Source: Planctomycetaceae bacterium
GTDB taxonomy: Bacteria > Planctomycetota > Planctomycetia > Planctomycetales > Planctomycetaceae
Direction of reading: 5' to 3'
Length of the DNA stretch: 64,000 nt
NCBI GenBank assembly: GCA_024742875.1
Contig: JANSXP010000037.1
Location: 1-64,000, forward strand
In this document: positions 53,660 to 62,737 of the stretch, in pieces
Numbering within the stretch: position 1 is the stretch's first letter
Layout of the letters: every line of letters begins with the position of its first letter
The notes under the pieces: generated by a model
Databases searched by the model: none
What the model was told of the DNA's origin: nothing
What the model saw: the letters and a program-made list of their open reading frames with translations, nothing else
Translations under genes and position numbers: made by a program

Positions 53660-54715
53660 CTAATCGGCCGGCATCAACCTGTTCGCAACCGTCGGGTCGA
53701 GCATCGCCGCTGTTGCCAGTGCTACCGTCTGTGCGCCGGCCTGCAAATAGGCGGTGACGTGTTCGGACGTGGAAATGCCACCCACTCCGACAATTGACAG
53801 GTCGATCCCTGTGCGCTGAATAATGTCCGCAAACAGCCGCACCTGTTCGATGCTGGCCGTGCGAATCGCGTCTCCGCAGATGCCGCGTGACTGTCCGTCA
53901 AACAGTGGTCGGCCATCCGTGCCACGCACTTTGGCTGAGATGGAATTGGTCATTGCCAGGCCGTTCGCGGACGGGGCGACGGCAGCGATCAGCTCTCTAA
54001 TGTGCTGATGATCGGTTGTATGGCCAATCTTCAGCACCAGCGGTGTGCGGCCGATGGCGGCACGAATCGCGGCCGCCACCTGAGCGGCTGCGGCGGGATT
54101 CTGAAACAGCTGTCCGTCCGACGTCGACACATTCGGGCAGCTGAAATTGGCTTCAATGCCATCGGCGCCGGCTTCTGCCGCCATGCGGGCTGTCGCGGCG
54201 AAGTCGTCAGTGAGCTGCTGCAGGGCGGCCGCCGGTTGAGTGAGAGCCGGGTCTGCTGTTCCCACCACTGACACGATCAGTCGTTTTCCTTCGGGCAGTC
54301 GAGCCCTCGTGCGCTGGATGTCCGCCTGCCAGATGTCGGGCGAAACAGACGGCATGCCAAATGAGACGGCCCAGCTGTCTGTGGGGGAAGTGCTCGCGGA
54401 CACACGGGTGCCCGCTGTGGACAGCGCATCTGTGTCCACATGAACGAGGTTGGGCAGTTCGTAACAGCGCCGCGCGGAACTGCGGACCGTTTTGTACACG
54501 AGAATATCAAAACCCAGGCTGGCATAGTGACACACCCAGTCGCCATTGAGCAGCGGACCAGCCGAAATCCCCAGCGGTGAAGCCACGGGCAGATGGCACC
54601 AGAACCACGGGGCCCCGCTCCTGGCCCGCGGGGGCGGGACACGATCGCCGCGCGGCGCCTGCTGCAGATTGGTCAGCCACGAGGCGTTGATGTCATAGCA
54701 ACGAGGTTCGCTCAT
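53660..54715 (-). CDS. Dihydroorotate dehydrogenase-family protein
   Basis: The 351-residue protein has the TIM-barrel FMN motifs of the DHODH family: VASPLGISAGPLLNGDWV, GADGIEANFSCPNVSTSDGQ, VLKIGHTTDH, GLAMTNSISAK and LSIVGVGGISTSEHV. The SCPN motif carries the catalytic Cys found in class 1-type enzymes. The substrate need not be dihydroorotate; the N-terminus is unusual and no other pyr gene is adjacent. It overlaps the upstream 74-residue gene by 4 nt (54712-54715), so it is coupled to it. Confidence 0.8.
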   Translation of the reverse strand: MSEPRCYDINASWLTNLQQAPRGDRVPPPRARSGAPWFWCHLPVASPLGISAGPLLNGDWVCHYASLGFDILVYKTVRSSARRCYELPNLVHVDTDALSTAGTRVSASTSPTDSWAVSFGMPSVSPDIWQADIQRTRARLPEGKRLIVSVVGTADPALTQPAAALQQLTDDFAATARMAAEAGADGIEANFSCPNVSTSDGQLFQNPAAAAQVAAAIRAAIGRTPLVLKIGHTTDHQHIRELIAAVAPSANGLAMTNSISAKVRGTDGRPLFDGQSRGICGDAIRTASIEQVRLFADIIQRTGIDLSIVGVGGISTSEHVTAYLQAGAQTVALATAAMLDPTVANRLMPAD

Positions 54716-54936
54716 GAGCCTGACATCGCGTCCGGTTTTTCCAGGGCCACCACCACCCACGCGCCGGTCCCCGCCGCTGGCGATGTGGACAGCTGGACGA
54801 TTTTCCAGCCGTCCTCCAGATAGTCTGCCAGGTATTCGTCCACACGCCCGTGGAATTCACTGGTGCTGAAGATAATCCCGGATCGTTTTCGCTCAAAACC
54901 CGACGTGTCCAGATAAACAGTAACGAGTTTATGCAT
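54712..54936 (-). CDS. Small conserved-looking protein coupled to DHODH-family gene
   Basis: The 74-residue protein begins MHKLVTVYLDTSGFERKRSG and has VDEYLADYLEDGWKIVQLST and GAWVVVALEKP. The strand-helix-strand pattern is of ferredoxin-like type. No family is recognised. Its TGA overlaps the ATG of the DHODH-family gene (ATGA), so the two are translationally coupled; it may be an accessory subunit. Confidence 0.6.
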   Translation of the reverse strand: MHKLVTVYLDTSGFERKRSGIIFSTSEFHGRVDEYLADYLEDGWKIVQLSTSPAAGTGAWVVVALEKPDAMSGS

Positions 54937-55189
54937 GCCAGAGTCAATCTACTGTTGGTTCCCACGTGGCTGATCGCCGCGAAATCGAAAACAGCGAAGT
55001 TGCGCTTCGCGACATGGCTCCTAAGTATAGGTGAAGCTGCGTACAAACGCACGGAAGGCGGAGTTCTGCCGACGGCACGCCCCCCGGCCGCCTTGTCTTT
55101 CCCACCAGGAATTCTGCGTGGAGATCGAACCGACGCTGTGGCTGTACTAAGATTCGGTGGGCGTCACATTTCAGGGAGTCGATTCGGCC

Positions 55190-55819
55190 ATGTCATTTTT
55201 CGGTGTTTTCTTTTCTGCTGTCCCCAAACTGTTCTGGTCCGAGTACTCCGGAGAGCCATTTCGGCAGTGCATTGCCTGCAAGGTTCCGCTGCTCGAGGCC
55301 AACATGCATGTTGTGAAAAAGAAGATTGTGGGCAATGAAGCCGTCCTGGAGATGGCGCTGTGCAACCGTTGTCAGCAGCAGCAGATGGAAGAGATGTCTG
55401 AAGAAACGCGGAAGAACCTGACCGCGTTTATGTCGGAGCAGTTTCAGAAGATGACGGCGGAGCAGTTGTCCGGTGATGAAGATGGTCCCCGTGTGATCGA
55501 GGTCGTGGAAGTGACCGACGAGCAGGAAGGTCAGGACCTGCTCCAGCGCTGCACAGACAACTGCATTGTCTGCGGAATCGATCGGGACAGCTGCCATCGC
55601 TATTCACTGGCGGGCGTCTGTCAGGACTCTCAGCTTGTCGTGCAGGTTACACCGCTGGGGCAGACGCCAATGATGGTGTGTGAAAAGTGCGAAGAGAAGA
55701 TGAACGACCTGATCTCTCAGGAGACTCGCGACTCCTGGGATCGCTTTGTGGAAGAACATCTTGACGGCCCACCCGGCGTGGAACTCGACTCGCCCTCGAC
55801 ATTCCCCATGAGCCCGTAG
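55190..55819 (+). CDS. Hypothetical protein with two Cys-rich metal-binding-like sites
   Basis: The 209-residue protein has a CIACK (about residue 27) and CNRC pair, with QQQQMEEMSEETRKN between them and the second half. A second CTDNCIVCG and CHRY then VCEKCEEK group follows near residues 125-180. The paired CxxC motifs suggest two zinc or Fe-S sites; the fold is not recognised. The ATG at 55190 follows in-frame upstream codons with no domain content. It is divergent from the DHODH pair. The gap 55820-56125 holds no gene. Confidence 0.6.
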   Translation: MSFFGVFFSAVPKLFWSEYSGEPFRQCIACKVPLLEANMHVVKKKIVGNEAVLEMALCNRCQQQQMEEMSEETRKNLTAFMSEQFQKMTAEQLSGDEDGPRVIEVVEVTDEQEGQDLLQRCTDNCIVCGIDRDSCHRYSLAGVCQDSQLVVQVTPLGQTPMMVCEKCEEKMNDLISQETRDSWDRFVEEHLDGPPGVELDSPSTFPMSP

Positions 55820-56125
55820 CCCTTCCGGTTCGTGAGCGGTTCGGCCATCGGTCCGTCTCAGTCTCTGTGTGCCCAAAAGATAAGCTCCAGGTTAAGCCAA
55901 CAACAGATGCCGGCAGCGGCGGTTCGCAAGCCTGCCCCTGCGAAGATGCCTGCTGCCATCCGCCGCGGGCGGGCTTTGACTTTTTCTTGCAGTTTCCGGT
56001 TTTGTCGGATGCACGGATTGGATTCCCGAACACATCAATGCGGCTTCGCGTTTTCCAGTCTCGTATTCCCCCGATCGGTGTAGGTTTCTGAGTAGCCAGG
56101 GAACACACACTGCACGGGGCGAGAC

Positions 56126-57250
56126 ATGACGCGAGTGGCCATCGTAACGGGATCTGCAGGACTGATTGGTGCGGAAGCGGTCCGCTTTCTCTGCCGACAG
56201 GGGCTGACCGTTGTGGGAATCGACAACGACATGCGTCGCGAGTTCTTCGGAGACGACGCGTCGACCCTGTGGGCCCGGCGGCAGCTGGAAGAACAGTTTG
56301 CCAGTTACCATCACCGCGAAGTGGACATCCGCTCGATTGATGACGTCAATCGCGTGTTTGCCGAGTTTGGCCGTGACACTGAACTCATCATTCACACGGC
56401 TGCTCAACCCTCTCATGACTGGGCCGCGAAGGCGCCGCATGTTGACTTTGCCGTTAACGCCAACGGCACGTTGAACCTGCTGGAAGCCACTCGTAAGCAC
56501 TGCGAGAAGGCTTCGTTCATCTTTACGTCCACCAACAAGGTTTATGGCGACAATCCCAATCGTCTGCCGCTGGTGGAGCTGGAGACTCGCTGGGAAATCG
56601 AGCCGTCGCACCCGTGGTTCGAGCACGGGATTGACGAGTCGATGTCAGTTGACCACGCCAAGCACTCGCTGTTTGGTGTGTCCAAGCTCGCAGCCGATGT
56701 GCTCGTGCAGGAGTATGGTCGGTACTTTGGCATGAACACAGCTGCGTTTCGGGGAGGTTGCCTCACTGGCCCGGGCCATTCCGGTACGCAGCTGCACGGC
56801 TTTCTGTCCTATCTGGTGAAATGCTGCGTGAACGGGACCGAGTACACCGTGTTTGGCCACAAGGGCAAGCAGGTTCGCGATAACATTCACTCGTTTGATC
56901 TGGTTCAGATGTTCTGGCAATACCACCAGAGCCCGCGCCCCGGCGAGGTTTACAACGCTGGAGGTGGTCGCTTCAGCAATTGTTCCATGCAGGAAGCCAT
57001 TCAGATCAGTGAAGAAATTGTCGGTCAGAAACTCCGATATACGCATGCCGAACAGCACCGCATCGGAGATCACATCTGGTACGTGTCGGACACCCGCAAA
57101 TTTCAAAGCCACTATCCACAGTGGCAGCAGCGTTTTGGGATTCGCGAAATCATCGAACAGATCGCCCTGGCGGCGATGACGTCTGTCGAGTCTCCGGCAG
57201 CCGATGACCGCGCGATCAAAACCGAACCCCAGACAGCTTCTCAGAACTGA
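56126..57250 (+). CDS. NAD-dependent sugar-nucleotide epimerase, CDP-tyvelose/paratose epimerase-like
   Basis: The 374-residue protein is an extended SDR with the GSAGLIG NAD-binding loop. It has [20 protein letters not shown] and [15 protein letters not shown]. The catalytic region [20 protein letters not shown] has Phe where most extended SDRs have the catalytic Tyr of Yxxx[12 protein letters not shown] and [12 protein letters not shown] follow. The nearest family is CDP-paratose 2-epimerase, and the pair probably modifies a surface-glycan sugar. The next epimerase gene starts 3 bases after its stop. If the Phe is real, the mechanism may differ. Confidence 0.8.
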   Translation: MTRVAIVTGSAGLIGAEAVRFLCRQGLTVVGIDNDMRREFFGDDASTLWARRQLEEQFASYHHREVDIRSIDDVNRVFAEFGRDTELIIHTAAQPSHDWAAKAPHVDFAVNANGTLNLLEATRKHCEKASFIFTSTNKVYGDNPNRLPLVELETRWEIEPSHPWFEHGIDESMSVDHAKHSLFGVSKLAADVLVQEYGRYFGMNTAAFRGGCLTGPGHSGTQLHGFLSYLVKCCVNGTEYTVFGHKGKQVRDNIHSFDLVQMFWQYHQSPRPGEVYNAGGGRFSNCSMQEAIQISEEIVGQKLRYTHAEQHRIGDHIWYVSDTRKFQSHYPQWQQRFGIREIIEQIALAAMTSVESPAADDRAIKTEPQTASQN

Positions 57251-57252
57251 CC

Positions 57253-58380
57253 ATGAGCGATATTCGCACCATTTTGATCACAGGCGGCGCCGGATTTGTC
57301 GGCAGCAGTCTGGCTGTCGCATTTCGCGACGACTTCCCGGACGTACGTGTCGTGGCCATGGATAACCTGACGCGTCGCGGCAGCGAACTGAATCTGCCCC
57401 GGCTGCAGCGCGCTGGCGTGGAGTTTCTGCACGGCGATGTCAGGCAAACAGATGATTTCGCCGCTGCCGGGCACTTTGATCTGCTCATTGATTGTGCGGC
57501 CGAACCCTCTGTTCAGGCCGGACTGGGCACGTCCCCCAAACCCGTTTTTGACATCAATCTGAATGGAACGATCAACAGCCTGGAAGCGGCCGCCAGACAC
57601 GATGCCGCGTTTGTGTTCCTCAGCACCAGTCGCGTTTATCCGATTGCCGCACTGAATGCTGTTGCCTGGTCAGAGGCTGACACCCGTTTCGAGTGGATTC
57701 AACACGATACGGGTGTTTCGCCGCAGGGGATCACTGAAGAGTTTCCGCTGCACGGGAGCCGGTCGTATTACGGGGCCAGCAAACTGGCCAGTGAACTGAT
57801 CGCTCAGGAATACGCCGCCAACGCCGGGATGCCTGTGATCATCAACCGCTGCGGAGTGCTGACAGGCCCCTGGCAGATGGGTAAAGTTGATCAGGGAGTT
57901 GTTTCGCTCTGGGTTCTGCGGCATCACTTTGGTCAGGCGCTTAAGTACATCGGGTATGGAGGGACTGGCCGACAGGTGCGCGATATTCTCCACGTGCACG
58001 ACCTGTATCGCCTGATTCGACGGCAGCTGGACAGCGTCACGTCCTGGGATGGCAGCGTCTACAATGTCGGCGGAGGTCGGGATGTGAGTGTTTCGCTGGC
58101 GGAGCTCACCGGCATCACGCGCGAGATTGTCGGACGCAGTGTGCCCCTCTCGTCTGTCCCCAAAACCAGTACCGTGGATTTGCGTGTCTACCTAACCGAC
58201 AATTCCCGAGTCTCATCAGCGTTCGACTGGCGGCCGCAAAAGTCTCCCGCCCGAATCATCGAAGACATCTACGAATGGGTGCTGCAGCACGAAGATTCAC
58301 TGGCACGCCTGCAGCCACCGACAGCAGCGGCGGTTCAACCGCGGCGGGATGGACACCGGAGTCAGGTCGGTGGTCGGTGA
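57253..58380 (+). CDS. NAD-dependent sugar-nucleotide epimerase, CDP-paratose 2-epimerase-like
   Basis: The 375-residue protein has GGAGFVGSS, AAEPSVQAGLG, STSRVYP and the catalytic SYYGASKLASELIAQEYAA (Ser, Tyr, Lys present), followed by GGRDVSVSLAELTG. It is a normal-looking extended SDR of the same family as the preceding gene and is encoded 2 bases after it, so the two should act in the same pathway on a nucleotide-activated sugar. The C-terminal tail (PTAAAVQPRRDGHRSQVGGR) is unusual and its last residues may be readthrough into non-coding sequence. Confidence 0.85.
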   Translation: MSDIRTILITGGAGFVGSSLAVAFRDDFPDVRVVAMDNLTRRGSELNLPRLQRAGVEFLHGDVRQTDDFAAAGHFDLLIDCAAEPSVQAGLGTSPKPVFDINLNGTINSLEAAARHDAAFVFLSTSRVYPIAALNAVAWSEADTRFEWIQHDTGVSPQGITEEFPLHGSRSYYGASKLASELIAQEYAANAGMPVIINRCGVLTGPWQMGKVDQGVVSLWVLRHHFGQALKYIGYGGTGRQVRDILHVHDLYRLIRRQLDSVTSWDGSVYNVGGGRDVSVSLAELTGITREIVGRSVPLSSVPKTSTVDLRVYLTDNSRVSSAFDWRPQKSPARIIEDIYEWVLQHEDSLARLQPPTAAAVQPRRDGHRSQVGGR

Positions 58381-58906
58381 TGGTTGCAGGTCCCTTTTGT
58401 GGCCTGCCGCTTTGCTGCCGTTCCACAATTGCCTCATGTGATTGCCTCTTGCGGTTTTGACTGCTCCGCTGAGTGAATTCCAGCGGCTGCATCCGCTCCC
58501 CCAGCCGTCCCCCGCCAGACATCCACTCGCCAGGCATCGCCCGCACACACCTGTGCCGCTGCCATCGTCGGAGTCAGATCTCTCCCCCAGCGGTCATTGG
58601 CTCGCTGGCTCACTTGCCATCGGCACCGCGGCCCCTCCCCCCATCACGATCCCCGCGCCGCGACTGAGAACCTCGTACACCGCCCTGCTGTCATGGGGCA
58701 GTTGAGACTCTGCGTCAAACGTCTCTCCTCACAAGGCCAACTGGTGTCAGGGACTCTGGCAATTCCTTTCATTTTTTCCCATTGCGCGGACACCCAGGGG
58801 CAACGTTTGCCAGTGAAAGGGGTTTCCTGTCGCTGACTCTGTCGCAAACACTGAAAAAACGGTCACCAACCCTCAACGCCCCTGACCCACTAGCTAAAAT
58901 CCGGCC
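58381..58906. other. 526-base intergenic region, no gene supported
   Basis: This region between the epimerase pair and the XylR-type gene contains several short open frames with no recognisable product. A CT-rich, C-run-containing section lies around 58490-58660. A promoter for the regulator gene should be near 58860-58905. No hairpin repeat of families A-C is visible. Confidence 0.5.
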
Positions 58907-60064
58907 ATGAAACGACAAGTGGCCCTGATTATCGAGACTTCCAGCATCTACGGACGGAATCTGCTGTCCGGCATCGTGCGCTACATGCGCATGCACGACG
59001 AATGGTCCGTGTACCTTGAGCAGCGTGACCTCTGGAAACAACCGCCCACATGGCTCAACAACTGGCCGGGCGACGGCATCATCACCCGCACCACAACCCC
59101 GGAACTGCTGGAATCCACCAAACGCACGGGCGTCTCGCTGGTCGAAGTCAACGACCGACGCGGCGAATCAGAACTCATTCAGGTGCGGTCCAACGATGCG
59201 GCCGTCGGTGAAATGGGGGCCGGTCACCTCATGGATCGCGGCTTCGAACGCTTCGCTTACTGCGGCTTCACGGGCGAGGCCTGGTCCATGCGACGTCAGG
59301 AAGCCTTCGAAAAAACGGTGGCCACCCGACCCGGGGCCACGTGCGAAGTCTTCAACTCTGTCTGGCACGGTGAAGGCGCACAAACATGGGTGGAGGAACG
59401 CCAGGCCATCGCTGAATGGCTGCAGCAACTCACTCTGCCCATTGCCATCATGGCCTGCAGTGATGTCCGCGCGCAGCACGTCATCGAAGCCTGCTCCCAG
59501 CAGGGCATCGCCGTTCCCGAGCAGGCGGCCGTCCTCGGCGTTGACAACGACGATCTGCTCTGTCGCCTCTGCTCGCCTCCCCTGTCCAGCGTCATCCCCA
59601 ACGCCGAACTGGTCGGTTTTCGCGCCGCTCAGGAACTCGATCGACTCATGAACAACCGCCCGCCGGAACACGACGGCAATGTGCAGGAAATCAATCCCCT
59701 CGGTGTCGCCACACGTCATTCCACAGATGTGGTCGCCATCGAAGACCGTGGTATCGCCGCCGCACTGCAGTACATTCGCGAACACGCCTGCCGCGGCCTC
59801 ACCGTCGACGAAGTCGTCAAACAAAACAGCGTCTCACGCAGCACACTCGAAAGACAGGTCCGCAAACACCTGGGCCGCACACCCCAGGAAGAAATTCGCC
59901 ACGTCCAGATCAAACGCGTCCGCGAACTGCTCCTGGCCACCGACCTGCCCGCCGAAGGCATCGCCGGACTCTGCGGCTTTGATCACCCCGAGTACATGCA
60001 TGTCGTCTTCAAACGCATCGCCGGCATGACCCCCGGCGAATTCCGACGCCAGGCCAAACCCTAG
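58907..60064 (+). CDS. XylR/AraC-family transcriptional regulator
   Basis: The 385-residue protein has a periplasmic-binding-protein-like (LacI/XylR) N-terminal domain. It has IIETSSIYGRNLLSGIVRYM, NDAAVGEMGAGHLMDRGFER and AVLGVDNDDLLCRL. An AraC-type double helix-turn-helix C-terminus follows (LTVDEVVKQNSVSRSTLERQ; GIAGLCGFDHPEYMHVVFKR). Such regulators sense a sugar; XylR senses D-xylose, but here the ligand is unknown. The neighbouring epimerase genes may not be the target. The stop codon is directly followed by a family A repeat. Confidence 0.9.
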   Translation: MKRQVALIIETSSIYGRNLLSGIVRYMRMHDEWSVYLEQRDLWKQPPTWLNNWPGDGIITRTTTPELLESTKRTGVSLVEVNDRRGESELIQVRSNDAAVGEMGAGHLMDRGFERFAYCGFTGEAWSMRRQEAFEKTVATRPGATCEVFNSVWHGEGAQTWVEERQAIAEWLQQLTLPIAIMACSDVRAQHVIEACSQQGIAVPEQAAVLGVDNDDLLCRLCSPPLSSVIPNAELVGFRAAQELDRLMNNRPPEHDGNVQEINPLGVATRHSTDVVAIEDRGIAAALQYIREHACRGLTVDEVVKQNSVSRSTLERQVRKHLGRTPQEEIRHVQIKRVRELLLATDLPAEGIAGLCGFDHPEYMHVVFKRIAGMTPGEFRRQAKP

Positions 60065-60497
60065 CGGGCCGGGACGCCCCGGCGGGCGGTGGCGTTGGTG
60101 CCGCGTTGCACGCGGCGGATGATTCTGCGTGGAAGGTCGCTGCGCGCCGCTTCGCTTACGGTCGCTCCGCGTTGCTGCGCTAAGACTATCGAGGTTGCAC
60201 CGCGCTTGGAGAGGCAGATCGGGCTGAACGCAGCGAACCTGGGCAGTGCTGACCACGACTCGCGGCCAGGCGCGGAGCCCCCCAGTTTGTCGTAGCGCAG
60301 CAACGCGGAGCGGCTCGGCGCAACGATTCCACCTGCAAAATCATCGGCCGCGTGCAACGCGGCCCCGCCGCCGCGACTCACGGCCAGGCGCGGAGCAACC
60401 TCGATAGTCGTAGCGAAGCAACGCGGAGCGCCTCGGCGCAGCGACTCCACCTGCAAAATTACCTCATCAACGCCACCGCCCGCCGCGGCGTCGCGGC
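60065..60497. repeat. Composite family A repeat array in convergent intergenic space
   Basis: Directly after the regulator stop codon the region starts CGGGCCGGGACGCCCCGGCG and contains TTCGCTTACGGTCGCTCCGC. After an inverted centre come several GTAGCG(A)AGCAACGCGGAGC copies and CCGCCCGCCGCGGCGTCGCG, ending next to the following gene's stop codon at 60498. The whole block is a large imperfect inverted repeat filling the space between convergent genes. No gene is supported here. Confidence 0.8.
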
Positions 60498-62339
60498 CTA
60501 GAGTTGGCGGAGGCGGGGGTTGGAGGAGGTGCTTTTTTGTTCTTCGATCTTCATGTCGGTAATTTTCCAGAGACCGTCGCGTGGTTCGACGCGGAAGATG
60601 GCGCAGAACTGGTTTTGTCGTTCGTGGATGTGACCCCAGTGTTCGACGGTTCCGGAGACGTCCCAGCGGCTGCGGATCTGGAAACCGGGCCACTCGGGAC
60701 TGGTATCGGAGGTGACCAGTTCTCCGTTTTCGTAGTTGACGGCCTGAACGCGGGCCACGGCGCCTCCCTGTTCTTTGATGGCAAGGCTTTCGTTGAGCTG
60801 CAGATAGAGCGTCTCAAGCAGATCGCCGTCGACGGACTTTGCGAGGATATCGTAGACGAGTTGTTCGGATCCGAATTCCAGAGCGCTGTAGGCTCCGGAG
60901 TGCAGATCCTGAAAGACATCGGTGGCGTTTGCGGCAGTGAGCGGTTCGCGTGTCTGAAAAGGGCTGTCGATTTCCGTGCGGGCGAAGGGCCACATCATGG
61001 CGGCAACGATGAGCAGAGCGGCACTGACGCGGCTGAGTGACGGCAGGCTGAACAGTTGCACGAGGATAGCGATGACGGCAGCGATGATGGTGGCCACCGG
61101 CAGTGACAGTTTGGCAATCGGCGGTTGCTCGACGGGGATTTCTTCAGCGGGGGTGGGCAGAGCGGCCGTGTCGACCGCCCAGGTGAACGTGTTTTCTTCT
61201 TCGGTTTGAAAGCGTGAGAAGTCAAAGAACTGGAAGTCTTCGGGGTAGGTGAAGACGCGGGACTGCATTTTTCGAAGGATGGTGCCGTTGAATTTGTCCC
61301 ACTGGATGGAGACTTCGCGAACGATGTCATTGGTGGGTTTGTAGGTCATAATGACGCCCACGCGTCCATTGGCGAGGCTGATTTTTTGTGGCTCGGGAAC
61401 TTTGGCCAGGTCTTTCATGCCCAGTCGCAGGAAGTCGATGCGTGTGAATTCGGGAGTGACGGGTTGTCCGTTGATGAGAGTGGGGTTGCAGTCTGAGAAC
61501 CAGCCCTTGATCAGTTCGCGCACGGCATCCTGTTCCGGGATGTCGACAAAGGCGGGGTCTTCGTGCTCCATGGGCAGGACCAGGCGGAGGCTGGCCAGGG
61601 GGATGAGGACTTCGTGACGAACTTCGGCCGGTTCGACGTAGATGAAGGAGTACACGCTGTCGTAGCTGGTGATACCAAGCGCTTCGTTCCGCTGTTTTTC
61701 AAACCACGCTTCCCACTCTTCGTCGGTGGAGTCGCTGTTGAGCTGTTCATCGCTCCAGTCAAACTTGAGGGTTTCGCTGGCGCCGGGCTTGAGCGTGTTG
61801 GTGTAGGTCAGTTCTGACCCGGACTGAAACAGGGCCAGTTTCATTTCGGACGGCAGGATGTAGTTTTCGTCGCTGATGTCCTGCTGGATGGTGAGGAATT
61901 CGGGCGGCGTGGCGAATGGGTATTCGAGCGCGTAGGTGGCCGTGTAGTTCATCAGATCATCCAGTGGGATGCCCTGTTCGGGAATCTCGAAGGGCACCAC
62001 GTCGGTTACCTGGCCGGCGTACGGATTACCGTCGACGTCGCGGAGAGTGAACTTTCGCAGCAGAAAGTCACGATGCAGATCCAGGCCACGCCGCAGTTCG
62101 CTGGCGGGCACCATGTCGGCCTCATTGGCTTCGAGGCTGTGGAACAGATTGAGGTCTTCGGCAAACAGTTTGATGCGGACCTGTGCCGTGTTTTTGGAAA
62201 CAAAGATCTGCGCTTCGGTGATGGAGATGGGATGTTCTGTGCGTTCTGCAGCCGCGACGCTGGCCAGCAGCAGGACGGCGGTCGCGCTCACGGCGGGAAG
62301 CAAGCGGATCAGGGGCACAGTTGGGGCGGTGGGATTCAT
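60498..62339 (-). CDS. Exported membrane protein of unknown function
   Basis: The 613-residue protein has a signal peptide (about residues 9-31) and a mostly beta-rich extracytoplasmic part. Two hydrophobic helices follow (about 410-470, SLPVATIIAAVIAILVQLFS and VSAALLIVAAMMWPF). A C-terminal soluble domain ends DGLWKITDMKIEEQ, an NTF2/SnoaL-like closing strand. No family is recognised. It is divergent from the LptD-like gene and converges with the XylR-type regulator gene across the family A array. Confidence 0.7.
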   Translation of the reverse strand: MNPTAPTVPLIRLLPAVSATAVLLLASVAAAERTEHPISITEAQIFVSKNTAQVRIKLFAEDLNLFHSLEANEADMVPASELRRGLDLHRDFLLRKFTLRDVDGNPYAGQVTDVVPFEIPEQGIPLDDLMNYTATYALEYPFATPPEFLTIQQDISDENYILPSEMKLALFQSGSELTYTNTLKPGASETLKFDWSDEQLNSDSTDEEWEAWFEKQRNEALGITSYDSVYSFIYVEPAEVRHEVLIPLASLRLVLPMEHEDPAFVDIPEQDAVRELIKGWFSDCNPTLINGQPVTPEFTRIDFLRLGMKDLAKVPEPQKISLANGRVGVIMTYKPTNDIVREVSIQWDKFNGTILRKMQSRVFTYPEDFQFFDFSRFQTEEENTFTWAVDTAALPTPAEEIPVEQPPIAKLSLPVATIIAAVIAILVQLFSLPSLSRVSAALLIVAAMMWPFARTEIDSPFQTREPLTAANATDVFQDLHSGAYSALEFGSEQLVYDILAKSVDGDLLETLYLQLNESLAIKEQGGAVARVQAVNYENGELVTSDTSPEWPGFQIRSRWDVSGTVEHWGHIHERQNQFCAIFRVEPRDGLWKITDMKIEEQKSTSSNPRLRQL

Positions 62340-62737
62340 GGGAAAGGTCGCGAAGAAGCGGTGGATTTTGCCGGAGTGCGGCAGTTTATCGTGGCCGCAG
62401 GAAGAAAGTCGCAGTGAGAAATTGAATCTGACTGGTGAAGTTCAGAATTCCGCTGTGCGGCGAGACTGACAAACTTCGGCGAATTCTGCCACGTGACGGC
62501 GCCGCGTCGCGCAAGTGTTTCTGTGGATGGAGGTTGCGACGATTCGCGTGGGTGTATGCGGTATTGACCCTTTTTCGCGGTCGCGAGTAAACTCCTGCTC
62601 CATTCTCACACTTTTCGTCTCTGCCTGGCCGTTTCGCGGCTGACTTCTCAAAACGCCAATCTCTGTCGGTTCAATCCGTTGCGGATCAGCCGGCCCCTTC
62701 CTCTCCCGCTGGATCAGCGGACTGAATCATCCTCTCT
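62340..62737. other. Divergent intergenic region upstream of LptD-like gene
   Basis: This 398-base region between divergent starts (62339 minus, 62738 plus) should hold both promoters. No repeat, ncRNA or small gene is supported; a 69-codon minus-strand frame at 62442-62651 lacks any recognisable product. Confidence 0.4.

Noticed and set aside
60061-60693. 210-codon minus-strand frame over the family A array
   Set aside because: It runs through palindromic repeats into the real membrane protein gene in another frame and has no recognisable domain.
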